DNA of 50,894 bases from a virus (IMGVR_UViG_3300017743_004392:1-50894); one strand, 5' to 3'; positions 38,575 through 46,608 are shown, numbered from the stretch's first letter. The notes: generated by a model from the sequence alone, not told the origin. Numbers and translations: made by a program.

Positions 38575-39381
38575 ATGCTTGATATCAATAACGAGGATTT
38601 CCTCACCCGTGAACAGATTGCTAAAATGGCACCAACTGTGTTTGCCTCTAACCCATCCCCAGATGTATCAAAACACTATACACACATTTCTACCTCAACA
38701 ATTTTGGAGGATATGGAAAAACTAGGATGGGGAGTAGTTGATGCCCAAGAGGTTCGATCACGTACCCCATCCACAATGGGTTTCCAAAAACACCTACTAG
38801 TGTTTAGAAACAACGATATCGTGATCAATGGCGAGGACGGTGACACAGTTTTCCCCCAAATTCTACTAACGAATTCTCACGATGGTAAAAACGCATTCAC
38901 TTTCCAAGCCGGTCTTTTCCGTATGATTTGCTCTAACGGACTAGTTGTTTCCACCCAGGATTTTGAAAACGTAAAGATGCGTCACATGGGATATACGTTT
39001 GAGGATCTTCAAGAAAACATCCACGAGATGGTTAACCGTTTGCCTCTAACAGTTGAGTCCATGAACAAGATGAAAAGCACTATTTTGTCTGAACCACAAA
39101 AAGTTGATTTCGCCAAGAATGCTCTCAAATCCCGTTTTTCAGATCAAGAACTCAACCGTATTGAGATCAATTTGGAGCAACTGTTGAATCCTGTCCGTCG
39201 AGAGGATGTAGGTGATGATCTCTGGAGTGTTTTCAATGTGGTTCAAGAAAAGATCATTGAGGGTGATTTTGATTATACCTTCGGTACTAAGTCTCGTAAG
39301 GCTCGCAGAATCAAGAATTTCCAACAGGACCAAAAAATCAATACTAAGCTCTTTTCCACCGCTCTTGAGTATGCTTCTTAA
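38575..39381 (+). CDS. DUF932-family protein
   Basis: A 268-residue protein with FPQILLTNSHDGKNAFTFQAGLFRMICSNGLVV (about residues 92-124), the pattern of the DUF932 phage/plasmid family, whose function is unknown. The rest is helical and ends with a basic stretch. It is single behind a class B promoter and has relatively regular codons, suggesting strong early expression. Confidence 0.78.
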   Translation: MLDINNEDFLTREQIAKMAPTVFASNPSPDVSKHYTHISTSTILEDMEKLGWGVVDAQEVRSRTPSTMGFQKHLLVFRNNDIVINGEDGDTVFPQILLTNSHDGKNAFTFQAGLFRMICSNGLVVSTQDFENVKMRHMGYTFEDLQENIHEMVNRLPLTVESMNKMKSTILSEPQKVDFAKNALKSRFSDQELNRIEINLEQLLNPVRREDVGDDLWSVFNVVQEKIIEGDFDYTFGTKSRKARRIKNFQQDQKINTKLFSTALEYAS

Positions 39382-39450
39382 TATTATCGAGAGTATATAC
39401 GTAGATTACAAGGGTGGTATGAAGCAGTGCTAAAGTTTTAAACTAAACTA

Positions 39451-39750
39451 ATGAAGCTATTAACAGAAGAAATTTTTGATGATAGTGGGAGGGTTATATA
39501 TCACAAACATGGAAAAACTTGGTGGAAAGATGAGTATGATGAACGAGGTAATTTAATCAGACATGAAACCTCTGATGGGTATTGGAGAATCGCAGAGTAT
39601 GACTCCCAAAATCGAATTACAGGATGGGAAACATCAGCCGGATTTTGGGAAAAGGACATTACCTATGATAAAAACGGAATTAAAACCTATTCAAAACATT
39701 CAAGATATGGAAAATGTGGTGTGGGTTTAAGAATTTATGTTGAAAAATAA
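39451..39750 (+). CDS. YD-repeat-like small protein, 99 aa
   Basis: A 99-residue protein with repeated YD/E-x-x-G units (DEYDERGNLIRHETSDGYW, AEYDSQNRITGWETSAGFW, ITYDKNGIKTYSKHS), similar to Rhs/YD repeats. Three repeats of about 22 residues are visible. Function unknown. 69 bases after the previous gene; the gap holds no clear signal. Confidence 0.65.
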   Translation: MKLLTEEIFDDSGRVIYHKHGKTWWKDEYDERGNLIRHETSDGYWRIAEYDSQNRITGWETSAGFWEKDITYDKNGIKTYSKHSRYGKCGVGLRIYVEK

Positions 39751-39757
39751 TAAAAAT

Positions 39758-40186
39758 ATGAAAATAGCTATAGGAGGTGACCATGCTTCACCTGATTTAA
39801 AAGAATTTATTATTGGATATCTCCAAAAAGAGGGATATGAAGTTGGAGACTTTGGAACTAACTCTTCAGAAAGTGTTGATTATCCTGATTTTGGGCATAA
39901 GGTTGCTAGATCTATTTACTACAAATATTCCGATTTGGGAATTGTTATTTGTGGGTCTGGGAATGGGATTAATATGTCTGTAAATAAATGGCCTAATTTA
40001 AGGTCGGCTTTGTGTTGGAATCCCGAAATAGCAGAACTAGCTCGCCAACATAATGATGCCAATATATTAGCCCTCCCAGCTAGGTTTGTATCCTTGGCAG
40101 AAGGTTTAGATATTGTAAAGTCTTTTTTGAATACTGAGTTTGAAGGAGGAAGACACCAAAAGAGAGTAGATAAAATAACACCATAA
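39758..40186 (+). CDS. rpiB: ribose-5-phosphate isomerase B
   Basis: A 142-residue sugar-phosphate isomerase: IAIGGDHASPDLKEFI at the start, SVDYPDFGHKVA, VICGSGNGINMSVNKW (catalytic Cys and anion hole), RSALCWNPEIAELARQHNDANILALPARF and EGGRHQKRVDKI all match RpiB. It interconverts ribose-5-P and ribulose-5-P in the pentose phosphate pathway and could feed nucleotide synthesis during infection. ATG 39758 gives the usual RpiB N-terminus. Size is typical (about 140-150). Confidence 0.95.
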   Translation: MKIAIGGDHASPDLKEFIIGYLQKEGYEVGDFGTNSSESVDYPDFGHKVARSIYYKYSDLGIVICGSGNGINMSVNKWPNLRSALCWNPEIAELARQHNDANILALPARFVSLAEGLDIVKSFLNTEFEGGRHQKRVDKITP

Positions 40187-40187
40187 A

Positions 40188-40469
40188 ATGGACTATACTA
40201 AATTAATTAAAGAAACCTGTGATGAGGTTCGTGATTTACTCATAGAGAAGAATACAGCATACGGGCATTCTGTGTTTAAACCCATAGATAAGTTTGGTAT
40301 ACGCATTCCTCCTATAGAATCCATACTTGCGCGTATGGCCGATAAGGAAGCACGTATAGCAAATAAAGGATTCAATGACCAAACAGAAGATACTCTTAAA
40401 GATTTGATTGGTTATATGATCCTCCTATATGTTGTTGTTAAAATCCAAGAACAAAATAAAGATGAATAA
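40188..40469 (+). CDS. DUF1599-like phage protein
   Basis: A 93-residue helical protein: LLIEKNTAYGHSVFKP, then ILARMADKEARIANKGFNDQTEDTLKDLIGYMILLYV. The pattern (Lys-Asn-x-x-Tyr-Gly, acidic EDTxxDLIGY) resembles the DUF1599/MazG-like nucleotide-related family common in phages. A nucleotide-pool function is possible but not shown. Confidence 0.65.
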   Translation: MDYTKLIKETCDEVRDLLIEKNTAYGHSVFKPIDKFGIRIPPIESILARMADKEARIANKGFNDQTEDTLKDLIGYMILLYVVVKIQEQNKDE

Positions 40470-40785
40470 AATACTCTTATTGATTCCACTTATGATAGGG
40501 TGTACGGCAACCGACGTAAATTACAAATACGACTTTTCAGCTATATACACTGTAGATAGATTAGGTAGAGCAGAATGGGGTGGACATCAATTTATAGTGG
40601 ATGAACCTATCACCAATATGAACTCATTTAAAGAATGTTATGTAAACTATCTTAATGAGCAAAAAGGAATTGGTAGATACAAACAAATATACTATAACGA
40701 TTCAAATAATGTTCAGATAACATTTATGAAGGAAACATATGTGCCCTACCACACAGTAGAATATTCACTAAATTCCTGTAATTAA
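40462..40785 (+). CDS. small predicted lipoprotein
   Basis: A 107-residue protein with signal peptide MNKILLLIPLMIGC, Cys at 14, then TATDVNYKYDF. ATG 40462 overlaps the previous stop by eight bases; an in-frame upstream ATG at 40429 would spoil the signal peptide. The mature protein is beta-rich with two late Cys. Probably envelope-located; function unknown. Confidence 0.7.
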   Translation: MNKILLLIPLMIGCTATDVNYKYDFSAIYTVDRLGRAEWGGHQFIVDEPITNMNSFKECYVNYLNEQKGIGRYKQIYYNDSNNVQITFMKETYVPYHTVEYSLNSCN

Positions 40786-40786
40786 G

Positions 40787-40818
40787 TTTGGATTCACCGG
40801 AGATCTTTCGTATATTTC
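40787..40818 (+). promoter_or_regulatory. promoter, TTTG-N20-TATATTTC (class B)
   Basis: TTTG at 40787-40790, GATTCACCGGAGATCTTTCG, TATATTTC at 40811-40818, GGTATAATAATAAAAAATA before ATG 40844. Shares CCGGAGA with the 38517 promoter. Confidence 0.75.
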
Positions 40819-40843
40819 GGTATAATAATAAAAAATAAAAGTT

Positions 40844-41017
40844 ATGCGTATTCGTTTCACACCCCAAACCAAAGCTGCTCTTCGTATTAATTTAGTTCTC
40901 CTTGCTACATTTGTAGGGTTGGATATGGTCGGAGTTGATTCTTTTGGTTTAGGTTTTCTAGTTGGAGTATTGAACTACTTCTATGTGTTGGCAGAGGTTG
41001 ATAAAGCTAGATCTTAA
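40844..41017 (+). CDS. small membrane protein, 57 aa
   Basis: A 57-residue protein with two hydrophobic stretches (INLVLLATFVGLDMV and GLGFLVGVLNYFYVL), a basic N-terminus (MRIRFTPQTKAALR) and a class B promoter upstream. Not recognised. Confidence 0.6.
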   Translation: MRIRFTPQTKAALRINLVLLATFVGLDMVGVDSFGLGFLVGVLNYFYVLAEVDKARS

Positions 41018-41041
41018 TATTTATCAATAAACCTTTTAATC

Positions 41042-41233
41042 ATGGATAACGAATGTACCTGCGAGGAATACCTCGATATTAAAGAACGTATAGAAGATTC
41101 TTTTGAAACTCTACCTGATCAAATCACTGATGCTCTTACTGAATTTGTATGGGTTGATTCGGATCAATACGAAGAAATTAGAGATGTTGTTAATGCTATT
41201 CTAACAGATTCTCTAAATTATATCACAGAATAA
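41042..41233 (+). CDS. hypothetical acidic protein, 63 aa
   Basis: A 63-residue acidic helical protein (starts MDNECTCEEYLDIKERIED). AATATTTATCAATAAACC lies between it and the previous gene. Not recognised. Confidence 0.6.
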   Translation: MDNECTCEEYLDIKERIEDSFETLPDQITDALTEFVWVDSDQYEEIRDVVNAILTDSLNYITE

Positions 41234-41250
41234 ATAAAGTATAAAAAGTT

Positions 41251-41727
41251 ATGAAGTGTATTTCTTGGGAAGAGTCATTAAATTACATACCCCTAGGGGA
41301 ACAAGAAGGAGTTAGTTTTTCTGATTGCAAGTATTATACTTTTACTCCTGAAGAGAATGAATGGGAATCTGTAAAATATTTCACAGGAACTAAACGTAAT
41401 AGATTTAATGGTCTATCTGCTGAGGGTACACATTGGGTATATGTGTTAGAAAATAATGCTATGCCCGGACTTTATAAAATAGGTTTTACAAAAGATGGTG
41501 TTGGACCTGAAAAAAGAGCAAAACAAGTATCTCGTTCATCGGGTGTTCCAACTCCATTCACTGTAAAATGGGCTTTTAAATGTTTTGATGGAATGGCTTT
41601 AGAACAACAAGTACATAAAAAACTTAACCATTCCAGAATAAATAACGATAGAGAATTTTTTAATGAAGATTTTGAAGTTATAAAAGAAACTATAGAAACA
41701 CTAGGACAAAACTTTATAAAAGCATGA
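41251..41727 (+). CDS. T5orf172/GIY-YIG-like domain protein
   Basis: A 158-residue protein. HWVYVLENNAMPGLYKIGFTKDGVGPEKRAKQVSRSSGVPTPF is the T5orf172 (MUG113-like) variant of GIY-YIG nuclease domains: Tyr-Val-Leu, Tyr-Lys-Ile-Gly, and Arg. The C-terminal ALEQQVHKKLNH and REFFNEDF complete the domain. It may be a DNA-cleaving or binding protein. It ends in a four-base overlap with the next gene. Confidence 0.75.
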   Translation: MKCISWEESLNYIPLGEQEGVSFSDCKYYTFTPEENEWESVKYFTGTKRNRFNGLSAEGTHWVYVLENNAMPGLYKIGFTKDGVGPEKRAKQVSRSSGVPTPFTVKWAFKCFDGMALEQQVHKKLNHSRINNDREFFNEDFEVIKETIETLGQNFIKA

Positions 41728-41942
41728 TAAAAACCATAAAAAAATTATTTGTGAACCCACATGACGATCTTAAGACACAATTGATCAACCGTTTGATCTC
41801 TATCCAAAACCAAATGGAAAATATTTGGGAATACCACCCAGGTAACCCAGAAAGAATTTCACCCGAAGAACAATGGGAAAAATTGAGAATAGAAAGAGAA
41901 AAAGTAAATAAGGCTATTGGAACTATTTACGAGGAAGAATAA
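41724..41942 (+). CDS. hypothetical helical protein, 72 aa
   Basis: A 72-residue charged helical protein (TIKKLFVNPHDDLKTQLINRLISIQN). Overlaps the previous gene by four bases; ten bases before the first tRNA. Not recognised. Confidence 0.6.
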   Translation: MIKTIKKLFVNPHDDLKTQLINRLISIQNQMENIWEYHPGNPERISPEEQWEKLRIEREKVNKAIGTIYEEE

Positions 41943-41951
41943 ATTAAAAAT

Positions 41952-42036
41952 GCTCGGGTGGTGAAATAGGTAGACACGAGGGACTTAAAATCCCTTGGCC
42001 ATCGCGGCCGTGCCGGTTCGATCCCGGCCCCGAGTA
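41952..42036 (+). tRNA. tRNA-Leu (anticodon TAA)
   Basis: Acceptor GCTCGGG pairs with CCCGAGT; anticodon arm AGGGA-CTTAAAA-TCCCT gives TAA; a long variable arm (GGCCATCGCGGCC-type) is typical of Leu; T arm GCCGG-TTCGATC-CCGGC. Discriminator A at 42036. Decodes UUA, common in this AT-rich genome. Confidence 0.95.
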
Positions 42037-42040
42037 CTAA

Positions 42041-42114
42041 GCACCTGTAGCTCAATTGGATAGAGCATCTGCCTTCTAAGCAGACGGTTACAGGTTCGAT
42101 TCCTGTCAGGTGTA
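42041..42114 (+). tRNA. tRNA-Arg (anticodon TCT)
   Basis: Acceptor GCACCTG pairs with CAGGTGT; anticodon arm TCTGC-CTTCTAA-GCAGA gives TCT; T arm ACAGG-TTCGATT-CCTGT; discriminator A at 42114. Decodes AGA, frequent in the phage genes. Confidence 0.95.
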
Positions 42115-42129
42115 CTAAAATAAAACAAA

Positions 42130-42420
42130 ATGTATAGACCATTACCAGATTGCTTAACAATTGATAAATCCACAATTGAAGGTATTGGATTATTTGCTAA
42201 AGAAGAAATTTCTAAAGGAGTTTATTTAGGAATTACTCATATTCAAACCGAAAAATATGCTTTAGTAAGAACCCCTTTAGGTGGATTTATCAACCATAGT
42301 GAGACCCCAAATTGTAAAATTAAAAAAGATGGGGATACAAAATATTTAACCACTCTAGCTGATATCCAACCCGGAGAAGAATTAACAGTTAAATACACAA
42401 TGTATAATCCTTCTAAGTAA
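42130..42420 (+). CDS. SET-domain protein, minimal
   Basis: A 96-residue protein that is nearly only a SET domain: IEGIGLFAKEEISKG (16-30), the SAM/pseudoknot motif FINHSETPNC (53-62) and GEELTVKY (82-89). SET domains methylate lysine using S-adenosylmethionine. Cysteine-rich pre/post-SET regions are absent, so it is at the short end of the family. Substrate may be a phage or host protein. It lies directly after two tRNAs and before a ferredoxin. Confidence 0.85.
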   Translation: MYRPLPDCLTIDKSTIEGIGLFAKEEISKGVYLGITHIQTEKYALVRTPLGGFINHSETPNCKIKKDGDTKYLTTLADIQPGEELTVKYTMYNPSK

Positions 42421-42427
42421 ATAAAAA

Positions 42428-42685
42428 TTGAGTCATATAATAGGTAAAAAATGTATTGGAGTTAAAGATGGGGTATGTATAGAAGTTTGCCCCATTGATG
42501 ATTGTATACAAGAAGCCGAAGACTCAATGTTTATTAATCCCGAGGAATGTATAGATTGTGGAATGTGTATATCTGAATGCCCTGTAGCAGCTATTTATGC
42601 AGATGAAGATGAAGCAATATCCGAGGAAGGAGTTGAAGTAGTTAAAAATAATTACGAGTTTTTTAATGTAGAGTATAACCCCTAA
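42428..42685 (+). CDS. 7Fe-type ferredoxin
   Basis: An 85-residue protein with Cys at 9, 17, 21, 26 and 41, 44, 47, 51. CIDCGMCISECPV is a clear [4Fe-4S] motif. In the first half, the second Cys of a classical CxxC is missing (CIGVKDGVC, then CP), as in bacterial FdxA, giving the 3Fe/4Fe arrangement. An acidic tail follows. It starts at a TTG (42428), with no in-frame ATG before the first Cys. It could supply electrons to a host or phage reductase; no obvious partner is in the window. Confidence 0.85.
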   Translation: MSHIIGKKCIGVKDGVCIEVCPIDDCIQEAEDSMFINPEECIDCGMCISECPVAAIYADEDEAISEEGVEVVKNNYEFFNVEYNP

Positions 42686-42705
42686 TAATTAAATAAAAAC
42701 CAAAC

Positions 42706-43011
42706 ATGGAACAGTTCACGATTAAAGGTTCATCCTTGCCACATAGGATTTATTCAAATATTTTAGCTTATGCCCAAAATAAGGTACGAAGATATGAGGA
42801 TAAAGTAGTAGATGTTATATCGGTTAAGCTACCATCTGCGTTTTGTATGGTGATTAGATTTTCTATATTAAACAAAAATGATAAATACGAGATAGTATTG
42901 CAAGGTCAATTTGCAGCCGCATATAAACAACAAGAAGAAGGTAAAGCAATAGATTTTAATGCCGAAATCCTCATTAGAGAAAACCTAAAGGACGCCTATA
43001 AAATTGGATAA
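42706..43011 (+). CDS. hypothetical protein, 101 aa
   Basis: Not recognised. Alpha/beta protein with RIYSNILAYAQNKVRRYEDK helix and KYEIVLQGQFAAAYKQQEEGKAIDF. Preceded by the leader AAATAAAAACCAAAC. TATAATAA-like sequence follows before the tail-fibre-like gene. Confidence 0.55.
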   Translation: MEQFTIKGSSLPHRIYSNILAYAQNKVRRYEDKVVDVISVKLPSAFCMVIRFSILNKNDKYEIVLQGQFAAAYKQQEEGKAIDFNAEILIRENLKDAYKIG

Positions 43012-43037
43012 GCCATATATTTATAATAAAAATATTT

Positions 43038-44168
43038 ATGGCTCTCCTCCAACCAGGTGACTTATTCCCAAATGGAACAGCTTCTATTGAATTTACTTCG
43101 GGTTCAGGGACCACAATTACCCCATTTTCCCAATCGGGAAATGCATATGTAGTTTTTGAAACGGATTTAATAAATAATCCTAACGAACCTACTAAATCTT
43201 TATCAGGAGCTACCTTTACCTCTCTTACTGCTTCAACCGGAGCAGTAATTGATGGTGCAGGATATCATGCAGCAATTGTAACTTCCCCAGGTTCTTCATT
43301 TACTTTTACCCCCTCAGTGAATATTCCTGCTGGGAGAGTGTTGTTGAGAGCTACAGGGAATATTGGATTAGATGTAGCTAGTTTCACAGGTTTGCTTGAT
43401 ACCTTTACGGCAGCGGTTGGGTATTCAGTACGGCAACTTAGAGCTGATGCAACCTCATCCCTACGAGTACGTAGAAGTAGTGATGACGCCGAGCAAGATA
43501 TCGGCTTTAATACCTCAAATGAACTTGATACTACAGCACTACTTGCCTTTGTGGGAACGGGAGGTTCAGACAATGGCTTTGTGACAATTTGGTATGACCA
43601 AACGGGCAACGGCAACGATGCGACCAACGCGACCGAAACGCAGCAGCCACTTGTAGTGAGTGCGGGGGCATTGGTAACCGAGAACGGAAAGGCGGCAGTT
43701 GAGTTTGATGGGAATCCCTATGCGTTGAACTTTACAGAGTTGAATCTCGGTGACAATAGTTGGTTCATCAATGCGGTGTACAAGAGTACACGCACCACAT
43801 TGGAGGATTATTTATTGTATGGTGATTCGGGTCAAACTCGGATACGTATGTACACAACAACGGCAAGGATGTATGTCAGCAATGTATCTTATTCATTCAC
43901 CATAGATAGTCACCGCAACACTCAACAACTTTTCACCTTTGAGGCAGACGCATCCAAAGGCTTGTCGGTATATCAAAATGGAACGGAGAAAGGAACGGAG
44001 CAGACCATAGCAACGAATGATAGTTTCAACCCGTCATCATTGGGTCAAGCGGGAAGCAGCCGCACCATTGATGGACTTGTTCAAGAGATTATCATCTTCA
44101 ATTCCGACCAATCAGCCAACCGCACGGGCATTGAAACAAACATCAACACTCACTTTAGTATTTTTTAA
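43038..44168 (+). CDS. tail-fibre-like protein with LamG/arabinofuranosidase-type module
   Basis: A 376-residue protein. The N-terminal ~120 residues are repetitive, Ser/Thr/Gly-rich structural sequence (virion attachment-like). From AAVGYSVRQLRADATSSLRVRRSSDDAEQDIGF through VTIWYDQTGNGNDATNATETQQP it matches a module found in phage tail fibres and related to arabinofuranosidase B-like jelly rolls; the end resembles a concanavalin/LamG fold (DGLVQEIIIFNSDQS). Probably a receptor-binding or glycan-binding protein. The gene becomes clearly more GC-rich from about 43490 to the end, as if that part was acquired. Confidence 0.72.
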   Translation: MALLQPGDLFPNGTASIEFTSGSGTTITPFSQSGNAYVVFETDLINNPNEPTKSLSGATFTSLTASTGAVIDGAGYHAAIVTSPGSSFTFTPSVNIPAGRVLLRATGNIGLDVASFTGLLDTFTAAVGYSVRQLRADATSSLRVRRSSDDAEQDIGFNTSNELDTTALLAFVGTGGSDNGFVTIWYDQTGNGNDATNATETQQPLVVSAGALVTENGKAAVEFDGNPYALNFTELNLGDNSWFINAVYKSTRTTLEDYLLYGDSGQTRIRMYTTTARMYVSNVSYSFTIDSHRNTQQLFTFEADASKGLSVYQNGTEKGTEQTIATNDSFNPSSLGQAGSSRTIDGLVQEIIIFNSDQSANRTGIETNINTHFSIF

Positions 44169-44169
44169 T

Positions 44170-44394
44170 ATGTGGTATATAGGAACATTTGATGGGGTGA
44201 CTGCCTACAATGACAAAGTTAATGAGGTAAAACATTATAAGGGGCATATAACAAATAATTGGGCGAACCCACTACAGCATCCTAATGAGAATAGGTGGGC
44301 AATCATTGCGAACTTAGGAGTTGAGCCTGATGAAGGAAGTAATTTTGAGACTGTGGAGAAACTTAGTGATGATTGGTTTCCATCTGACGAATGA
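44170..44394 (+). CDS. hypothetical protein after tail fibre, 74 aa
   Basis: A 74-residue protein starting MWYIGTFDGVTAYNDKV. ATG 44170 is two bases after the fibre stop; the longer in-frame start at 44017 lies inside the fibre gene. May be a fibre tip or chaperone by position; not recognised by sequence. Confidence 0.6.
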   Translation: MWYIGTFDGVTAYNDKVNEVKHYKGHITNNWANPLQHPNENRWAIIANLGVEPDEGSNFETVEKLSDDWFPSDE

Positions 44395-44804
44395 TATCCC
44401 CCGAAAAAATATTTAGCGTATTTGAATCAGGATCTTCCTCACAAGAGGAAGTCGCCCTCGATTACTCTAAACACCCAGTTTATATTTTGGGTATGTTTAA
44501 AAAAATGGTGCTAAATCTCGAGAGTTTTGCAATCAAGCTTATAAACACGTTTCCTGATTTTAACGCCGACAGCGATAACGTTCAAGAGGCCGGCGAATAT
44601 ATGGTGTATAATCGCGCATATAACATGCTTAAAGAATTAGATACATCATCAGATCAACATGAACATATACAAATGTGCGCAGATATATTCACTCAACGCG
44701 CTCTTTCAAATACTTTACTTTATTTTGAGGGTAAAGAAGAATTTGAAAAATGTATCATAATCAAAGAAGTTTTAGATCAGATTAACTTAGGTTTGGAGGG
44801 ATAA
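44391..44804 (+). CDS. hypothetical helical protein, 137 aa
   Basis: Not recognised. Predicted helical bundle (ILGMFKKMVLNLESFAIKLINTF; NRAYNMLKELDTSSDQ). Four-base overlap with the previous gene. Confidence 0.65.
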   Translation: MISPEKIFSVFESGSSSQEEVALDYSKHPVYILGMFKKMVLNLESFAIKLINTFPDFNADSDNVQEAGEYMVYNRAYNMLKELDTSSDQHEHIQMCADIFTQRALSNTLLYFEGKEEFEKCIIIKEVLDQINLGLEG

Positions 44805-44841
44805 AACCCCTCTCGTACCTTTGGATACAAATAATAAAATT

Positions 44842-45597
44842 ATGTTATCAGAAGAAAAGATTCTTGAGAATTGGGAAACATTTTTGAGTTATGTTGATAG
44901 AACAGGAGAGGAGAGGAAAGAAAAACTAAAACAATTCTACCTCAAACATCAGGATCATCTAGTATTGATGCCTGCTTCTCACAAGAAAGCATATCACAAC
45001 GCATTTCCCGGAGGATACATTGACCACGTTAATAGAGTGGTTGAAGCATCGTTAAAACTCTATGATGTGTGGGCTGAAATGGAGATGGATAGGTCAACGT
45101 TTACTGTTGAAGAACTTATCTTTTCTGCAATCAACCACGACCTAGGGAAGATGGGGGATGGGGAAAAGTACGCACATATTCCTTCTACAGATGAATGGCG
45201 TAAGAAAAACCTAGGGGAAATGTATTCTTTTAATAAAGAGATTGCATTTATGTCTGTTCCTGATCGTTCTATTTTCTTGTTAACCCAAGCTGGGATTGAA
45301 ATTTCACAAAATGAGTGGTTAGCCATTAAATCACACGATGGTTTATATGATGTCTCGAACGAAGCATATTTGAAATCATTTATGCCTGAAACAAAACCAC
45401 GCTCATCAATTATCTATATTCTCCACCAAGCAGATTTGCTGGCAGCTAGAGTAGAATTTGAAAAAGAATGGTTACCTAAATTCACCACCCAGCAAAAAAC
45501 AAATGATGCTTTTGAACTTAAGAAAAAATCACCAAAGGATAAAGCACTATCATCCGTAAAATCAGAAAATCTATCAAATTTACTTAAAAATCTATGA
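44842..45597 (+). CDS. HD-domain phosphohydrolase-like protein
   Basis: A 251-residue protein with GGYIDHVNRVVEASLKLYD (first metal His), INHDLGKMG (HD pair), IKSHDGLYDVSNE (further His) and ILHQADLLAAR (final Asp), the order expected of an HD hydrolase that acts on nucleotides or other phosphoesters. ATG 44842 is preferred; a TTG at 44821 in frame would add seven residues. It overlaps the next gene by four bases. Confidence 0.82.
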   Translation: MLSEEKILENWETFLSYVDRTGEERKEKLKQFYLKHQDHLVLMPASHKKAYHNAFPGGYIDHVNRVVEASLKLYDVWAEMEMDRSTFTVEELIFSAINHDLGKMGDGEKYAHIPSTDEWRKKNLGEMYSFNKEIAFMSVPDRSIFLLTQAGIEISQNEWLAIKSHDGLYDVSNEAYLKSFMPETKPRSSIIYILHQADLLAARVEFEKEWLPKFTTQQKTNDAFELKKKSPKDKALSSVKSENLSNLLKNL

Positions 45598-45899
45598 TTT
45601 ATTTAGCAATTGGTTCCGTAATATTATCATTAGTCCTCGGGTTTACTACATTCAATCTAATGAGAAAAATAGAAAAATACGAGGATTGGAGCACATCCCA
45701 GCAAAATTACTTGGAGGAGGTATCCTCTGTCATTACGTTTATAGATGAACGCATTCAAGAATTAGATAAGAAGCAGTCTTTTTCTTCGGATGATGAAGTA
45801 GGTTTCTTTTTTGAAAGGGTAAAAATGTTAAATGACCTACTAAAACGATATGAACTAGATTATGGCAAAAAAGACTCGAAAGAAAAAGTCATCAAATAA
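45594..45899 (+). CDS. membrane-anchored coiled-coil protein, 101 aa
   Basis: A 101-residue protein with one N-terminal membrane helix (IYLAIGSVILSLVLGFTTFNL) and a long charged, probably coiled-coil tail. Overlaps the sigma-factor gene by 38 bases in another frame. Not recognised. Confidence 0.65.
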   Translation: MIYLAIGSVILSLVLGFTTFNLMRKIEKYEDWSTSQQNYLEEVSSVITFIDERIQELDKKQSFSSDDEVGFFFERVKMLNDLLKRYELDYGKKDSKEKVIK

Positions 45900-46608
45900 T
45901 TATTTTACACAAGACACAGAAGATGCTATAGTAGAATATAATAATTGTGATGATTCCGATGTAAGATCCCGATTATATGAAAGAAGAATACATTATCCTT
46001 TTTTCAAACTTACAGAAAATATAATCCACACCTACAAATTCTACCACACTGAGGTAGACGAATTAGAGCACCTACAACACGAGGTAATTACCTTTTTGCT
46101 CTCCAAAATTCATAAATTCGATCCTACAAGGGGGGCTAAAGCCTATTCTTACTTTGGAACTATAGCTAAAAGATATCTTATCTTAAGCAACCAAAAAGTC
46201 TATAAAAAGAAGGTAGAAAAAACACAAGTAGAAGAAGTAGACAAGTACGATAAGTTTTCTTATACTATAGAAAATTCTCCTACAGGTGGAGACCCATATT
46301 ACTCAGAAAAATTATCTAAGTATATGGATGAATTTATAGATTATCATACCCATTATTTATATGAAATTTTTCCTAATTTTGAAGATGCTCAAATAGCAGA
46401 TGCAATTTTAGAGATATTCCGTCAAAGGGAAAATATTAACATTTTTAATAAAAAGGCCTTATACATTTATATTAGGGAAATGGTTGACGTACCTACCCCT
46501 AAAATTACTAAAGTAGCTCGTATTATGTATGACGAGATATTTCAACCTAATTACCTTTTTTACCTTAGTAATGGATATATTGACTTCCCTCAGAAGCAAT
46601 ATTTATAA
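45862..46608 (+). CDS. 55: late-transcription sigma factor, gp55-like
   Basis: A 248-residue protein. The N-terminal IHYPFFKLTENIIHTYKFYHTE and KIHKFDPTRGAKAYSYFGTIAKRYLI resemble sigma region 2 and the T4-like gp55 family (gp55 is shorter, 185). Gp55 directs host RNA polymerase to TATAAATA late promoters with clamp assistance. A gp45-like clamp at 1949 and TATAAATA sequences in the window fit this. It directly precedes the baseplate genes. Confidence 0.78.
   Translation: MAKKTRKKKSSNNYFTQDTEDAIVEYNNCDDSDVRSRLYERRIHYPFFKLTENIIHTYKFYHTEVDELEHLQHEVITFLLSKIHKFDPTRGAKAYSYFGTIAKRYLILSNQKVYKKKVEKTQVEEVDKYDKFSYTIENSPTGGDPYYSEKLSKYMDEFIDYHTHYLYEIFPNFEDAQIADAILEIFRQRENINIFNKKALYIYIREMVDVPTPKITKVARIMYDEIFQPNYLFYLSNGYIDFPQKQYL

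Noticed and set aside
41927-42175. Minus-strand frames over the tRNA genes
   Set aside because: The region folds as two complete tRNAs; the frames are by-products of their conserved bases.
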